DNA of 64,000 bases from NCBI GenBank assembly GCA_902491795.1, contig CABUIX010000002.1, forward strand, positions 1-64,000, in the 5' to 3' direction. The number at the start of each line of letters is the position of its first letter. The first letter of the stretch is position 1. The notes beneath the pieces were generated by a model that saw only the letters and a list, made by a program, of their open reading frames with translations, was not told the DNA's origin and made no database searches. The position numbers and the translations under genes were made by a program. Origin of the DNA: an uncultured Bacteroidales bacterium (GTDB taxonomy: Bacteria > Bacteroidota > Bacteroidia > Bacteroidales > UBA932). Shown here one piece after another: positions 42,959 to 51,291 of the stretch.

Positions 42959-45844
42959 CTACAGCGTTCTCTTTATCTCGACTATCTGGAATGCCTCGAT
43001 TATGTCGCCTTCCTTTATGTCATTGTACCCGGCGATACTCATTCCGCATTCCTTTCCGGCAATAACCTCCTTTACGGCATCCTTGCCTATCTGCAGGGAA
43101 CCAAGTTCCCCGGTAAACACAACTATGCCGTCACGGATAAGCCGAACCTTGGATTTCTGGACCATCTTGCCGTCCTTGACAAGACATCCGGCAATGGTGC
43201 CGACCTTGCTGATGTGGAAAGTCTGCTTGACCTCGGCAGTGGCAATCACCTCCTCCTTCTTTTCAGGCTCAAGCATACCTTCTATACCATCCTTAACCTC
43301 GTTGATGCAGTCGTAGATGACCGAATAGAGACGGATGTCGATCCCCTCGCGTTCAGCAGCCTTGCGGGCCTCAACCGTAGGACGGACCTGGAAGCCGACA
43401 ATCACCGCATCAGAAGCCTCAGCCAGAAGAACATCAGATTCCGAAATGCCTCCGACAGCCTTGTGGATCACATTCACCTTGACCTCTTCTGTCGAGAGTT
43501 TGATCAGCGAATCCGACAAAGCCTCAACCGAACCGTCCACATCACCCTTGACAATGATGTTGAGTTCCTTGAAGTTGCCGATGGCAATCCTTCGGCCGAT
43601 CTCTTCAAGAGTCATGTGCTTCTGGGTCTTGATGCCCTGGATCCTCAGCAGCTGTTCCCTCCTCGCCGCAATGCTCTTTGCCTCACGCTCGTCGGCAAGC
43701 ACATTGAATTTCTCGCCTGCCGGGGGAGCGCCGTTGAGTCCCAATATTGAAACAGGGGTTGAAGGGCCTGCCTCCATGACCTTCTGTCCACGCTCGTTGA
43801 ACATCGACTTGATTCTTCCGTAATTGCTGCCGCAAAGCACGATGTCTCCCGGACGCAATGTTCCTTCCTGAACAAGCACGGTAGCGAGATATCCGCGGCC
43901 CTTGTCAAGCGAGGACTCGATCACGGCTCCGGCGGCGGGCTTGTTCGGGTTTGCCCTGAGGTCAAGCAGATCGGTTTCAAGAAGCACCTTTTCAAGCAGC
44001 TTGTCGACATTGATTCCCTGCTTTGCAGAAATCTCCTGACACTGGTACTTCCCTCCCCAGTCTTCAACCAGGATGTTCATCTCGGCGAGTTCCCTTCGTA
44101 TTGTGTCAGGATTAGCTCCCGGCTTGTCTATCTTGTTTATCGCGAACACCATCGGCACTCCGGCGGCCTGGGCATGGTTTATGGCCTCAACGGTCTGGGG
44201 CATCACAGAGTCGTCGGCAGCGATGATGATGATCGCGAGGTCCGTCAACTGTGCACCTCTCGCACGCATAGCGGTAAACGCTTCATGACCGGGAGTATCG
44301 AGGAAGGTGATGTGGCGGCCGTCAGGCAACTCCACATTGTATGCACCGATGTGCTGCGTGATTCCTCCGGCCTCTCCTGCAATCACGTTTGACTTGCGTA
44401 TATAGTCCAGCAGCGATGTCTTTCCGTGGTCGACATGTCCCATCACCGTGATGATTGGCGGCCTCGGAACAAGATCCTCAGGCTTGTCCACCTGCTTGGA
44501 GCTGCTAATTTCCTCCGAAATGTCAGCCGTCACGAACTCGACTTTGTAGCCGAATTCTTCGGCAACGAGGACAAGTGTCTCGGCGTCAAGCCTCTGGTTG
44601 ATGGACACCATCAAGCCAAGACTCATGCAGGCGCCTATGACCTTAACGACAGGGGTGTTGTCCATCAGAGTGGCAAGGTCATTGACGGTAACGAATTCCG
44701 TAACCTTCAGAACCTTCTTTTCCGCAGCGGCTTCGGCCTGCTCCTCCTGTGAACGCTGGGCGGCAGCCTCCCTCTTCTCCTTGCGGTACTTGGCTCCGAA
44801 GTTGTTCTTCTTGCCCTCGTTCATCTTGGCATATGTCTCCTTGACCTGCTTCTGGATCTCCTTCTGCATCTCCTCCTGCTCGCTTTCGCTCATCGCAGGC
44901 TTGAAGCGCGACTTGTTCCTGTCCTTCTTCTTTCCGGCTCCCTGCTGCTGATTGTTGTTGCCCTGACGGTTGGCCTCCTTCTTGGGAGACCTCTCTATGT
45001 TTGCTCCGGCCTTGGCAACGTCAACTTTCTGTGTGCCCTTGCTGATGCGCTCGCGCTTCTTGGACGGCTTGCGGAACTGGCTGAGATCAATCTTTCCTAC
45101 AACCTTCAGTCCGACACCGCCGTTGCCTTCAGGAGCGTCTGACGCTTCAGTAGTGGCCGGGCCTGCAGTTTCAGGCTGCACACCGGATGACACGGCAACC
45201 GGGATTTCATCTTCGGAAGGCATTGCAGCACTTTCCGCCTCCGGCTCCGGGACAGATTCCACGACTGGCTCCACAGGCACTACAACGGGCTCGATCTTCT
45301 CTTCCGCAAGCTCAACAGACTCGGGCTCCGGCGCCGGTGCAGACTCTTCCGCAACGGGCTGAGCCTCCGGTTCAGGCTGTTCAGCCAGAGGTTCCGGTTC
45401 AGGCACAGATGTCTTTTCTACAGGCTCCTCCGCCTGTGATTCCGGCTGCTGCACCTCGGCAGCCTCCTTTGCCGCTTCACCGGCAGGAGCAGCTGTTTCT
45501 TCGGCCGGAGACTGAACATCTTCAGCAGCCTTCTTCTGGTTGATGAAAGTATTGCTCTTGATTATGGTCTCAGGCTCATGTTCATCCTCCTCCTCGACAT
45601 CCTTGCTGCGCTTCTTGTTGCTCTTTTCGATTATCTCCGTAATCTTGACGTCAACCTTGTCGGCTGCCTGTTTCAGTTCCATATCCTTGCCGAACTGCTT
45701 GTCAATTGCCGGAAGAAGTTCATCCGAAACTTTCACGTTCGGATTCACCTCAACCTCAACTCCCTGCTTGCGCAGGAAATCCACCAGGATGTCAAGTCCT
45801 ATGTTGTACTGTCTGATTATTTTGCTTAGTCTGATATCTGCCAT
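42959..45844 (-). CDS. infB: Translation initiation factor IF-2
   Basis: The GTPase that places fMet-tRNA on the 30S subunit. The 961-aa protein has a short N-terminal IF2_N helix bundle ([19 protein letters not shown]), a ~250-residue acidic Glu/Pro/Ala-rich linker, a basic stretch, then the G domain: [19 protein letters not shown] (G1), GITQHIGAY (G2), [14 protein letters not shown] (G3), [11 protein letters not shown] (G4), and domains II-IV ([20 protein letters not shown]). It follows nusA by 6 bp in the conserved rimP-nusA-infB operon. Confidence 0.97.
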   Translation of the reverse strand: MADIRLSKIIRQYNIGLDILVDFLRKQGVEVEVNPNVKVSDELLPAIDKQFGKDMELKQAADKVDVKITEIIEKSNKKRSKDVEEEDEHEPETIIKSNTFINQKKAAEDVQSPAEETAAPAGEAAKEAAEVQQPESQAEEPVEKTSVPEPEPLAEQPEPEAQPVAEESAPAPEPESVELAEEKIEPVVVPVEPVVESVPEPEAESAAMPSEDEIPVAVSSGVQPETAGPATTEASDAPEGNGGVGLKVVGKIDLSQFRKPSKKRERISKGTQKVDVAKAGANIERSPKKEANRQGNNNQQQGAGKKKDRNKSRFKPAMSESEQEEMQKEIQKQVKETYAKMNEGKKNNFGAKYRKEKREAAAQRSQEEQAEAAAEKKVLKVTEFVTVNDLATLMDNTPVVKVIGACMSLGLMVSINQRLDAETLVLVAEEFGYKVEFVTADISEEISSSKQVDKPEDLVPRPPIITVMGHVDHGKTSLLDYIRKSNVIAGEAGGITQHIGAYNVELPDGRHITFLDTPGHEAFTAMRARGAQLTDLAIIIIAADDSVMPQTVEAINHAQAAGVPMVFAINKIDKPGANPDTIRRELAEMNILVEDWGGKYQCQEISAKQGINVDKLLEKVLLETDLLDLRANPNKPAAGAVIESSLDKGRGYLATVLVQEGTLRPGDIVLCGSNYGRIKSMFNERGQKVMEAGPSTPVSILGLNGAPPAGEKFNVLADEREAKSIAARREQLLRIQGIKTQKHMTLEEIGRRIAIGNFKELNIIVKGDVDGSVEALSDSLIKLSTEEVKVNVIHKAVGGISESDVLLAEASDAVIVGFQVRPTVEARKAAEREGIDIRLYSVIYDCINEVKDGIEGMLEPEKKEEVIATAEVKQTFHISKVGTIAGCLVKDGKMVQKSKVRLIRDGIVVFTGELGSLQIGKDAVKEVIAGKECGMSIAGYNDIKEGDIIEAFQIVEIKRTL

Positions 45845-45850
45845 TCCGTA

Positions 45851-47119
45851 TTAGTCTTCGAATTCTGCTTTCAATATTTTGAACACTTCTGCGACGGTCT
45901 CGTCCTCAAGATCAGCCCTCTTGGCTATGTCTTCCTCTGAGCATGCAAGCACAGACTTCGCCGTATCGCAGCCTATCGACTCCAGACGATCGATGATCCA
46001 CTGGTCGATGACATCAGAGAATTCGCTGAGCAGAACGTCCTCCTCATCGGAATCTTCTCCCTTCGGCAACTCCCTGTATACCTCAATCTCGCGGCCGATC
46101 AGCATGCCGGCAAGCTGGATGTTCACGCCATGCCTGCCGATTCCCTTGCTCACCTGATCAGGCTGCATGAAAACCTTCACCTTGTCGTCAGGGTTTTCAC
46201 CCATTTCGATATATGAGACCACTGCAGGATTCAGAGCTCTCTGAATCAGCAGCTTGGGATTCTGAGACCACTGTATCACATCAATATTCTCATTGCGGAG
46301 CTCCCTGACAATGCCCATAATCCTTCCGCCGCGCACACCGATGCACGCTCCTATAGGATCTATGCGGTCATCATAAGACTCAACGGCGACCTTGGCCCTC
46401 TCTCCGGGGACACGCACCACCTTCTTGACGGTGATCAGGCCGTCCGCAATCTCGGGCACTTCCTGCTCAAAAAGTCTTTCGAGGAACTCGTTGGATGTAC
46501 GGCTCAGGGTAATGTACGGCGTCGTGTTGTTCTTCATTTCGACGCTCTTGATTATTGCCTTTACCGAATCACTCTTCTTGAAACGCTCTCCGGGAATCTG
46601 CTCGCTCTTCGGTATGTGCAGCTCGTTCCCGTCCTCGTCGAGGATGAGCACCTCCTTGGACCAGGTCTGGTAAATCTCGCCATAGAAAAGCTCGCCTATC
46701 TTTTCAGAATATTTCTTGTAGACATTAGCCTTCTCGATGTCCATTATTCGGCCCTGCAGATTCTGGCGGATATTGAGTATGCCCCTGCGGCCGAACGCGG
46801 CAAGCGGAAGCAGCTTGGAGTACTGGTCACCGATCTCATAGTCGTCGGCATCACCGCCATCCTCGCGTATACCGTCAAGAGTGATCTGGGAATTGGGATT
46901 TTCAACTTCCTCGACCACGTCAAAGTTCTGGTAAATTTCACAGGTTCCCTTGTCCACATTGACAATCACGTCGAAATTGTCAGACGAGCCGTATGTCTTG
47001 GCTATCTGCGTCAGGAAAACATCCTTGAGGACCTGCATCATCACAGGCCTGTCAATGTTCTTTTCCTCCTTGAAGTCCTTGAACGCGTCAATGAGCGTTA
47101 TCACTTTCTCTTTTTCCAT
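45851..47119 (-). CDS. nusA: Transcription termination/antitermination factor NusA
   Basis: Binds RNA polymerase and modulates pausing, termination and antitermination. The 422-aa product has the N-terminal RNAP-binding domain (to ~130), an S1 domain (~135-205), and KH1/KH2 domains with IGACIGVRGGRIMGIVREL and VSKGIGRHGVNIQLAGMLIG. The C-terminal acidic repeats of E. coli NusA are replaced by a short helical hairpin tail (~365-420), as usual in Bacteroidota. It lies between rimP (9 bp upstream) and infB. Confidence 0.97.
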   Translation of the reverse strand: MEKEKVITLIDAFKDFKEEKNIDRPVMMQVLKDVFLTQIAKTYGSSDNFDVIVNVDKGTCEIYQNFDVVEEVENPNSQITLDGIREDGGDADDYEIGDQYSKLLPLAAFGRRGILNIRQNLQGRIMDIEKANVYKKYSEKIGELFYGEIYQTWSKEVLILDEDGNELHIPKSEQIPGERFKKSDSVKAIIKSVEMKNNTTPYITLSRTSNEFLERLFEQEVPEIADGLITVKKVVRVPGERAKVAVESYDDRIDPIGACIGVRGGRIMGIVRELRNENIDVIQWSQNPKLLIQRALNPAVVSYIEMGENPDDKVKVFMQPDQVSKGIGRHGVNIQLAGMLIGREIEVYRELPKGEDSDEEDVLLSEFSDVIDQWIIDRLESIGCDTAKSVLACSEEDIAKRADLEDETVAEVFKILKAEFED

Positions 47120-47128
47120 CAGTCGTAT

Positions 47129-47401
47129 TTATTCTTTTATCGTTTCCAACAATTTGTCGGCTTCGCCGGAATCGAGCCCAACTGACCCCACGGTCAGGGC
47201 ATAATCCTCAACATCCCGGTCAAAGGCCGCCAGAACAGCCCTGTGGACAAACTCACAGTCAGACAGGTCCACACATCCTCCTTCCTTGTCAACGGTCACT
47301 TCAAAGACATTGTCATCATCGTTGAAGTCAATGTCCACAACGACACAGCCACGCTCGCGGGCCGCGTCCTCAACAACTTTCTGAAATTTGCTTCTTTCCA
47401 T
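47129..47401 (-). CDS. rimP: Ribosome maturation factor RimP, N-terminal domain only
   Basis: RimP assists 30S assembly. The 90-aa product matches the N-terminal alpha/beta domain: VVEDAARERGCVVVDIDFND, FEVTVDKEGGCVDLSDCEFV, and the end of the domain DYALTVGSVGLDSG. Family members are about 150 aa, with a C-terminal SH3-like domain; this one stops right after the G-S-x-G-L strand. nusA starts 9 bp later, so no room remains for the missing domain. Position in rimP-nusA-infB supports the call. ATG at 47401; a start four codons upstream is not supported by the leader. Confidence 0.85.
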   Translation of the reverse strand: MERSKFQKVVEDAARERGCVVVDIDFNDDDNVFEVTVDKEGGCVDLSDCEFVHRAVLAAFDRDVEDYALTVGSVGLDSGEADKLLETIKE

Positions 47402-47414
47402 TCTTACAAACAAA

Positions 47415-47439
47415 ATGGAAGACCTCCCCGGCCTTCCAT
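47415..47439 (-). promoter_or_regulatory. Terminator-like hairpin in the rimP-nusA-infB leader
   Basis: In the 5' leader a 10-bp stem (47439-47430 with 47424-47415, one G-T pair) with a 5-nt GC-rich loop is followed by TTTTGTTTG and then, 13 nt after the stem, the rimP ATG. The shape is that of an intrinsic terminator placed before the first gene. It may serve as an attenuator. Confidence 0.5.
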
Positions 47440-47450
47440 CTCCCTTTCAC

Positions 47451-47483
47451 TTTGCAAAGATACGAATAAAATTCTTATTTTTG
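47451..47483. promoter_or_regulatory. Divergent promoters of the rimP operon and the small lipoprotein gene
   Basis: On the minus strand TATCTTTG (47462-47455) drives rimP, 53 nt before its ATG. On the plus strand TTTG (47451-47454), a 21-nt spacer and TATTTTTG (47476-47483) face the lipoprotein gene, 16 nt before its ATG. The two promoters overlap. Confidence 0.6.
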
Positions 47484-47499
47484 CCAAAATTATATTGTT

Positions 47500-47955
47500 A
47501 TGATCAAAACTGCAATCAAACTGTTGGCCGCATGCGCAGTGTTGCTGGGAATCAATTCATGCAACCTTGACATGTACGGCACATACACATTCCAGCACCA
47601 GGGGAAATACGTTGTCAAGGAAGGCAACGAGGACACCACCGGGAAGGCGTTGAACGAATACTTCACTTCAGTGATTGACTTTGATGAAATGCCGACGTTC
47701 ACAGGCACGCATTACGAAGCAGTGGAATACGGCAACAACCTTTTCATCGAGACTCTCAAGAAACTGGACAGTGACTACATCAACAGCCTGCTCGGGGAAG
47801 GAGAGGAAGTGATGTACATGCTCAACATGTCCGGCCAGAAGAACAACATCACAATCGGCTGGGCAAGATGGCCCAACGAAACCGATGAGGGGGACGGGAC
47901 TGAGACCGAAGAGGGCGGCAACACTACAGACACTGCCGCACATTCACTAGAGTAG
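47500..47955 (+). CDS. Small lipoprotein of unknown function
   Basis: A 151-aa exported lipoprotein: signal peptide and lipobox LLGINSC, mature Cys21. The body starts NLDMYGTYTFQHQGKYVV and includes a stretch rich in acidic residues; the last 30 residues are Glu/Thr/Gly-rich and likely disordered. No known domain recognised. It has its own promoter. Its 3' end overlaps the convergent WbqC-like gene by 9 bp. Confidence 0.75.
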   Translation: MIKTAIKLLAACAVLLGINSCNLDMYGTYTFQHQGKYVVKEGNEDTTGKALNEYFTSVIDFDEMPTFTGTHYEAVEYGNNLFIETLKKLDSDYINSLLGEGEEVMYMLNMSGQKNNITIGWARWPNETDEGDGTETEEGGNTTDTAAHSLE

Positions 47956-48540
47956 CCAGTCAAGCGATCCTGGACCTTCATTGAACAGGAGATCCATCAC
48001 CGACAAATTCGGCACAAAGCCGAATTTTCCTGAAAACACCTGATAATAAGGCCTTTCCAATCCAAGATCACGAAGGATTGTGTTAGGCCTTTTTGGATGG
48101 ATGTCCACATGTTCCGCCGAATATTCCTCCGTGAGAACGATTTTGGTGCCAAGGCCTATCTTCTGCATGAAATATCTGATGATCTCCATGTCCAGATCCC
48201 ACAACGTGTCAGGACGGCTGTCAAGCACAGAATAGAGGCTGTCCCTGTAATAGTCGAAGAATGGAGAAGAATGATAGGCAGTGTCAATGCAGCGTTTCGT
48301 CTTCTGCGGCCATGGAGTGGAATAGTCCACCAGGACTTCCCTTATGGGAAGATTGAAGCTGCCGTTCACATGCTTGACAGGAAAATTCAGGTTCTCCACC
48401 CCGTCCGCCGCATAAATTCGGCAGCGGTTGCGGTATGACTGTTTCTGATAGTTTTCGCAGGCCTCAATATAAACCGAAGAATACCTTGCGAGCAACGCAA
48501 AGTATTCTATCGGAGGAAAATATGCTATAGTCAGGGTCAA
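47947..48540 (-). CDS. WbqC family protein
   Basis: A 197-aa cytoplasmic protein with the WbqC-like pattern: AYFPPIEYFALLARYSSVYIEACENY near the N-terminus (read in two parts), QKQSYRNRCRIYAADG, LNFPVKH and IREVLVDYSTPWPQKTKRCI. WbqC-like proteins occur in polysaccharide and lipid gene clusters; the biochemical role is unproven. It lies 2 bp downstream of lpxA on the same strand and may be co-transcribed with the lipid A genes. Confidence 0.85.
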   Translation of the reverse strand: MTLTIAYFPPIEYFALLARYSSVYIEACENYQKQSYRNRCRIYAADGVENLNFPVKHVNGSFNLPIREVLVDYSTPWPQKTKRCIDTAYHSSPFFDYYRDSLYSVLDSRPDTLWDLDMEIIRYFMQKIGLGTKIVLTEEYSAEHVDIHPKRPNTILRDLGLERPYYQVFSGKFGFVPNLSVMDLLFNEGPGSLDWLL

Positions 48541-48542
48541 GT

Positions 48543-49355
48543 CTACTCTATGGAGCCCTTTGAAGAAGCGTCACCGGCACGTACAATGCCCCTCTTGGAA
48601 TTCTTTATGAACTCCAGGATGGTATCACGTTCTTCAGACTGAGGGAATCCGGCAGCCACTTTTGCGCAGCCGTCAGAAATATTGTAGCCCTGATAGTAAA
48701 TAGTGTCGTAGATGTCCTTTATGTTCCGCATGGTCTCGGAGTCAAAACCGCGCCTGCGCAGACCGACAATATTGATTCCTGCATAGCAGATAGGGGTCCT
48801 TCCGCATATTGAATAAGGAGGGATGTCCTTGTTGACAGCGGAGCACCCGCCTACCATCGCATGCTTTCCGATATGCGAGAACTGGTGCACGGCAGTATTT
48901 CCTCCAATGATTGCCCAGTCGTCAACGTCAGTCTCACCGGCAATGCCGACATAGCTTACAAGGATGCAGTGATTGCCGACACGGCAGTCATGGGCGACAT
49001 GAACATAAGACATTATGAGGGTATCGTCGCCTATTCTGGTCACTCCCTTGCCGCTTGCCTGGGTGCCCCTGTTTATCGTGGCACACTCCCTGATGGTCAC
49101 ATTGTTGCCGATTTCCACATAGGTCACCTCTCCGTGAAACTTCAAGTCCTGGGGGATTCCTCCGACAACTGCACCGGGAAACACCTGGCAGTTGTTCCCC
49201 ATCGTCACGTATGAAAAAATGTTGGCGTGAGGGTAAATCTTGCAGTTGTCCCCGATTGTCACATTGTCGTCAATGAAGGCGTAAGGCCCCACCTCGACAT
49301 TTTCTCCCAATTTAGCATTCGCGCTCACAGTCGCGAGAGGATGAATTTTAGCCAT
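48543..49355 (-). CDS. lpxA: Acyl-ACP--UDP-N-acetylglucosamine O-acyltransferase
   Basis: First step of lipid A synthesis: transfers a 3-hydroxyacyl chain to UDP-GlcNAc. The 270-aa left-handed beta-helix has hexapeptide repeats (ENVEVGPYAFIDDNVTIGDN, DTLIMSYVHVAHDCRVGNHC) with the catalytic His in YVHVAHDC, and the C-terminal helical part LRRRGFDSETMRNIKD. ATG at 49355 follows the lpxC stop by 4 bp. Order lpxD-lpxC-lpxA matches Bacteroidota. Confidence 0.95.
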   Translation of the reverse strand: MAKIHPLATVSANAKLGENVEVGPYAFIDDNVTIGDNCKIYPHANIFSYVTMGNNCQVFPGAVVGGIPQDLKFHGEVTYVEIGNNVTIRECATINRGTQASGKGVTRIGDDTLIMSYVHVAHDCRVGNHCILVSYVGIAGETDVDDWAIIGGNTAVHQFSHIGKHAMVGGCSAVNKDIPPYSICGRTPICYAGINIVGLRRRGFDSETMRNIKDIYDTIYYQGYNISDGCAKVAAGFPQSEERDTILEFIKNSKRGIVRAGDASSKGSIE

Positions 49356-49359
49356 AAGT

Positions 49360-50256
49360 TTAAAGTTTTGACAAAGCCGCCTTGGCAGCATTACTGTTTA
49401 TTTTGTGGCCAGGTTTGTACGCGCTGACATGAGCCCTGGGAAAACCTCCGAGCAGTCTCATGTCTCCTATGAGGTCGAGCAGCTTGTGCCGCCCGCATTC
49501 ATTCGGGAAATGAAGATTTATGTTGCTGAGATAACCGTCTTCCTTGACGGAAAGTCTCGGCTGGCCGAAAATACGGCTCATGTTGTCAAGCTGCTCCCTG
49601 GCGACAGGATGCTCTACGACAACTATTGCATTGTCCACATCCCCTCCCCTGATGAGACCATGGGCTGCGAGGGCCTCAAGCTCATGGAAGAAGCAGAATG
49701 TCCTGCATGGTGCCACTTGTCCGGCATAGTCGGAACCTTCAGACCACTGCGCGGTCTGCACACCGAGGACCTTGGAATTGAAATCCACCGTCACCTCGAA
49801 AGACATCACGTCGGAGGGCTCGATGCGGACCCATGATCCTGTCAGGTCGTCCTTGAGTTCAATCACCTCGGGGATCTCTATATATTTTCTTTCAGCATTC
49901 TGGGCCGCCAGTCCGTCAGGAGCGATTGTCCTTACATAGGTCTCGGCACTCCCGTCAAGTATGGGAACCTCCTCGTTGTCGAGTTCTATCCTCGCGTTGT
50001 CGACCCCCAACCCTGTAAGGGCAGAAAGCAAATGTTCAATCGTGACCACCGAATGTTCACCCTCCGAAATGGTCGTGCTCCTGTCAGTTCTTGAGACCTT
50101 GGTGGCTATCGCAGGTATCTCGACACCCGCATCCGTGCGGAAAAAACGGATTCCGTAATTTTCCGGTGCGGGACAAATGGTCATATGGGCATACTTGCCG
50201 GTATGAAGACCCCGGCCCTCGAAGCTGTACTCTCTCTTTAATGTCTGCTGGTCCAT
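49360..50256 (-). CDS. lpxC: UDP-3-O-acyl-N-acetylglucosamine deacetylase, without FabZ fusion
   Basis: The committed zinc deacetylase of lipid A synthesis. The 298-aa product has the N-terminal FEGRGLHTGKYAHMTICPAP, zinc ligand His in VVTIEHLLSALTGLG, the second site in GRHKLLDLIGDMRLLG and GHKINSNAAKAALSKL at the very end. In most Bacteroidota LpxC is fused to FabZ (~460 aa); here the protein stops where the linker would begin, and lpxA follows 4 bp later. Start ATG 50256, since a TTG at 50268 lies in the promoter. Confidence 0.95.
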   Translation of the reverse strand: MDQQTLKREYSFEGRGLHTGKYAHMTICPAPENYGIRFFRTDAGVEIPAIATKVSRTDRSTTISEGEHSVVTIEHLLSALTGLGVDNARIELDNEEVPILDGSAETYVRTIAPDGLAAQNAERKYIEIPEVIELKDDLTGSWVRIEPSDVMSFEVTVDFNSKVLGVQTAQWSEGSDYAGQVAPCRTFCFFHELEALAAHGLIRGGDVDNAIVVVEHPVAREQLDNMSRIFGQPRLSVKEDGYLSNINLHFPNECGRHKLLDLIGDMRLLGGFPRAHVSAYKPGHKINSNAAKAALSKL

Positions 50257-50265
50257 AATGGGCTG

Positions 50266-50273
50266 CAAAGATA
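50266..50273 (-). promoter_or_regulatory. -7 box before lpxC
   Basis: TATCTTTG on the minus strand, 9 nt before the lpxC ATG and inside the 27-bp gap after lpxD. It suggests lpxC-lpxA can be transcribed separately from lpxD, with a very short leader. Confidence 0.45.
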
Positions 50274-50283
50274 TAAAAAATTT

Positions 50284-51270
50284 TTATTCTTCCCCTGATT
50301 GCTTGAATTTGGCATATGCCTTCAGATAGGTCTTGTGCAAAATTGCGGGGCTGCCGAAATATACTTGTCCGGATTTCTTTATGTTGCCTATCACACCGGC
50401 CTGGGCCGCCAGAGTTGTCTTGTCGGCGACAGTCACATGGCCGGACACTCCTACCTGACCTGCAAGAATACAGTTTCGGCCAATCTTCGAAGACCCGGCA
50501 ATGCCCGTAAGAGCGGCAATGGCCGTATTTTCTCCGACAACCACATTATGCGCTATCTGGCAGAGATTGTCTATCCTGACGCCGTCCGCAATTATAGTGG
50601 ATTCCATTGGAGCCTTGTCCACCGTGGTATTTGAGCCTATCTCAACGTCGTTTCCGATTATGACATTGCCGACGTGCTCGATTTTCTTCCACGTCCCGTC
50701 AGGTTGGGGAGCATTCCCGAAACCGTCGTCGCCTATTATGCATCCTGCATGAAGGATTACCCTGTCCCCTATCACCATACCAGGGAAAATGTGCACTCCA
50801 GGATAAATGATGCAGTTTGAGCCTATCCTGGTTCCGGCACCTATGGTCACATTGTCGAAAATCTTCGTGTAATCACCGATGCGGCAGTCCTTTCCGATCG
50901 TAACGAAATCGCCGACATACACCTTTTTGCCAAGCTTTGCGCTCCATGCAATCCTGCAGCGCCCGCGATGACGCTTGTAGGCCCTCTTCTGACTTGCCAT
51001 GTATCCAAGAAGCTCGGCGAGCGCATCGTATGCGTTTGGTACACGGACCATTGTTGGCCCGACAGGCTCCTTGGGGACAAAGTCAGAATTTACCAGCAAG
51101 ACGGAAGCCTTGCTGGTATAGACATAATGCTCATATTTCGGATTTGCGAAAAAACAGAGCTGTCCCGGTTTTCCGTGTTCGATTTTCGCAAATGAGGAGA
51201 CCTTGGCCTGAGGGTCGCCTTCAACTGTGCCCTTCAGCACCTCGGCAAGCTGCTTCGCTGTAAATTCCAT
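50284..51270 (-). CDS. lpxD: UDP-3-O-acylglucosamine N-acyltransferase
   Basis: Adds the second 3-hydroxyacyl chain in lipid A synthesis. The 328-aa protein has an N-terminal uridine-binding domain ([19 protein letters not shown]) and a left-handed beta-helix with hexapeptides ([20 protein letters not shown]) and the catalytic His in [17 protein letters not shown]. The C-terminal helix ([16 protein letters not shown]) is typical. It is the upstream member of lpxD-lpxC-lpxA and follows the FadL-like porin gene by 21 bp. Confidence 0.95.
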   Translation of the reverse strand: MEFTAKQLAEVLKGTVEGDPQAKVSSFAKIEHGKPGQLCFFANPKYEHYVYTSKASVLLVNSDFVPKEPVGPTMVRVPNAYDALAELLGYMASQKRAYKRHRGRCRIAWSAKLGKKVYVGDFVTIGKDCRIGDYTKIFDNVTIGAGTRIGSNCIIYPGVHIFPGMVIGDRVILHAGCIIGDDGFGNAPQPDGTWKKIEHVGNVIIGNDVEIGSNTTVDKAPMESTIIADGVRIDNLCQIAHNVVVGENTAIAALTGIAGSSKIGRNCILAGQVGVSGHVTVADKTTLAAQAGVIGNIKKSGQVYFGSPAILHKTYLKAYAKFKQSGEE

Positions 51271-51291
51271 AAATCACAAAAAGTCTGTCTC

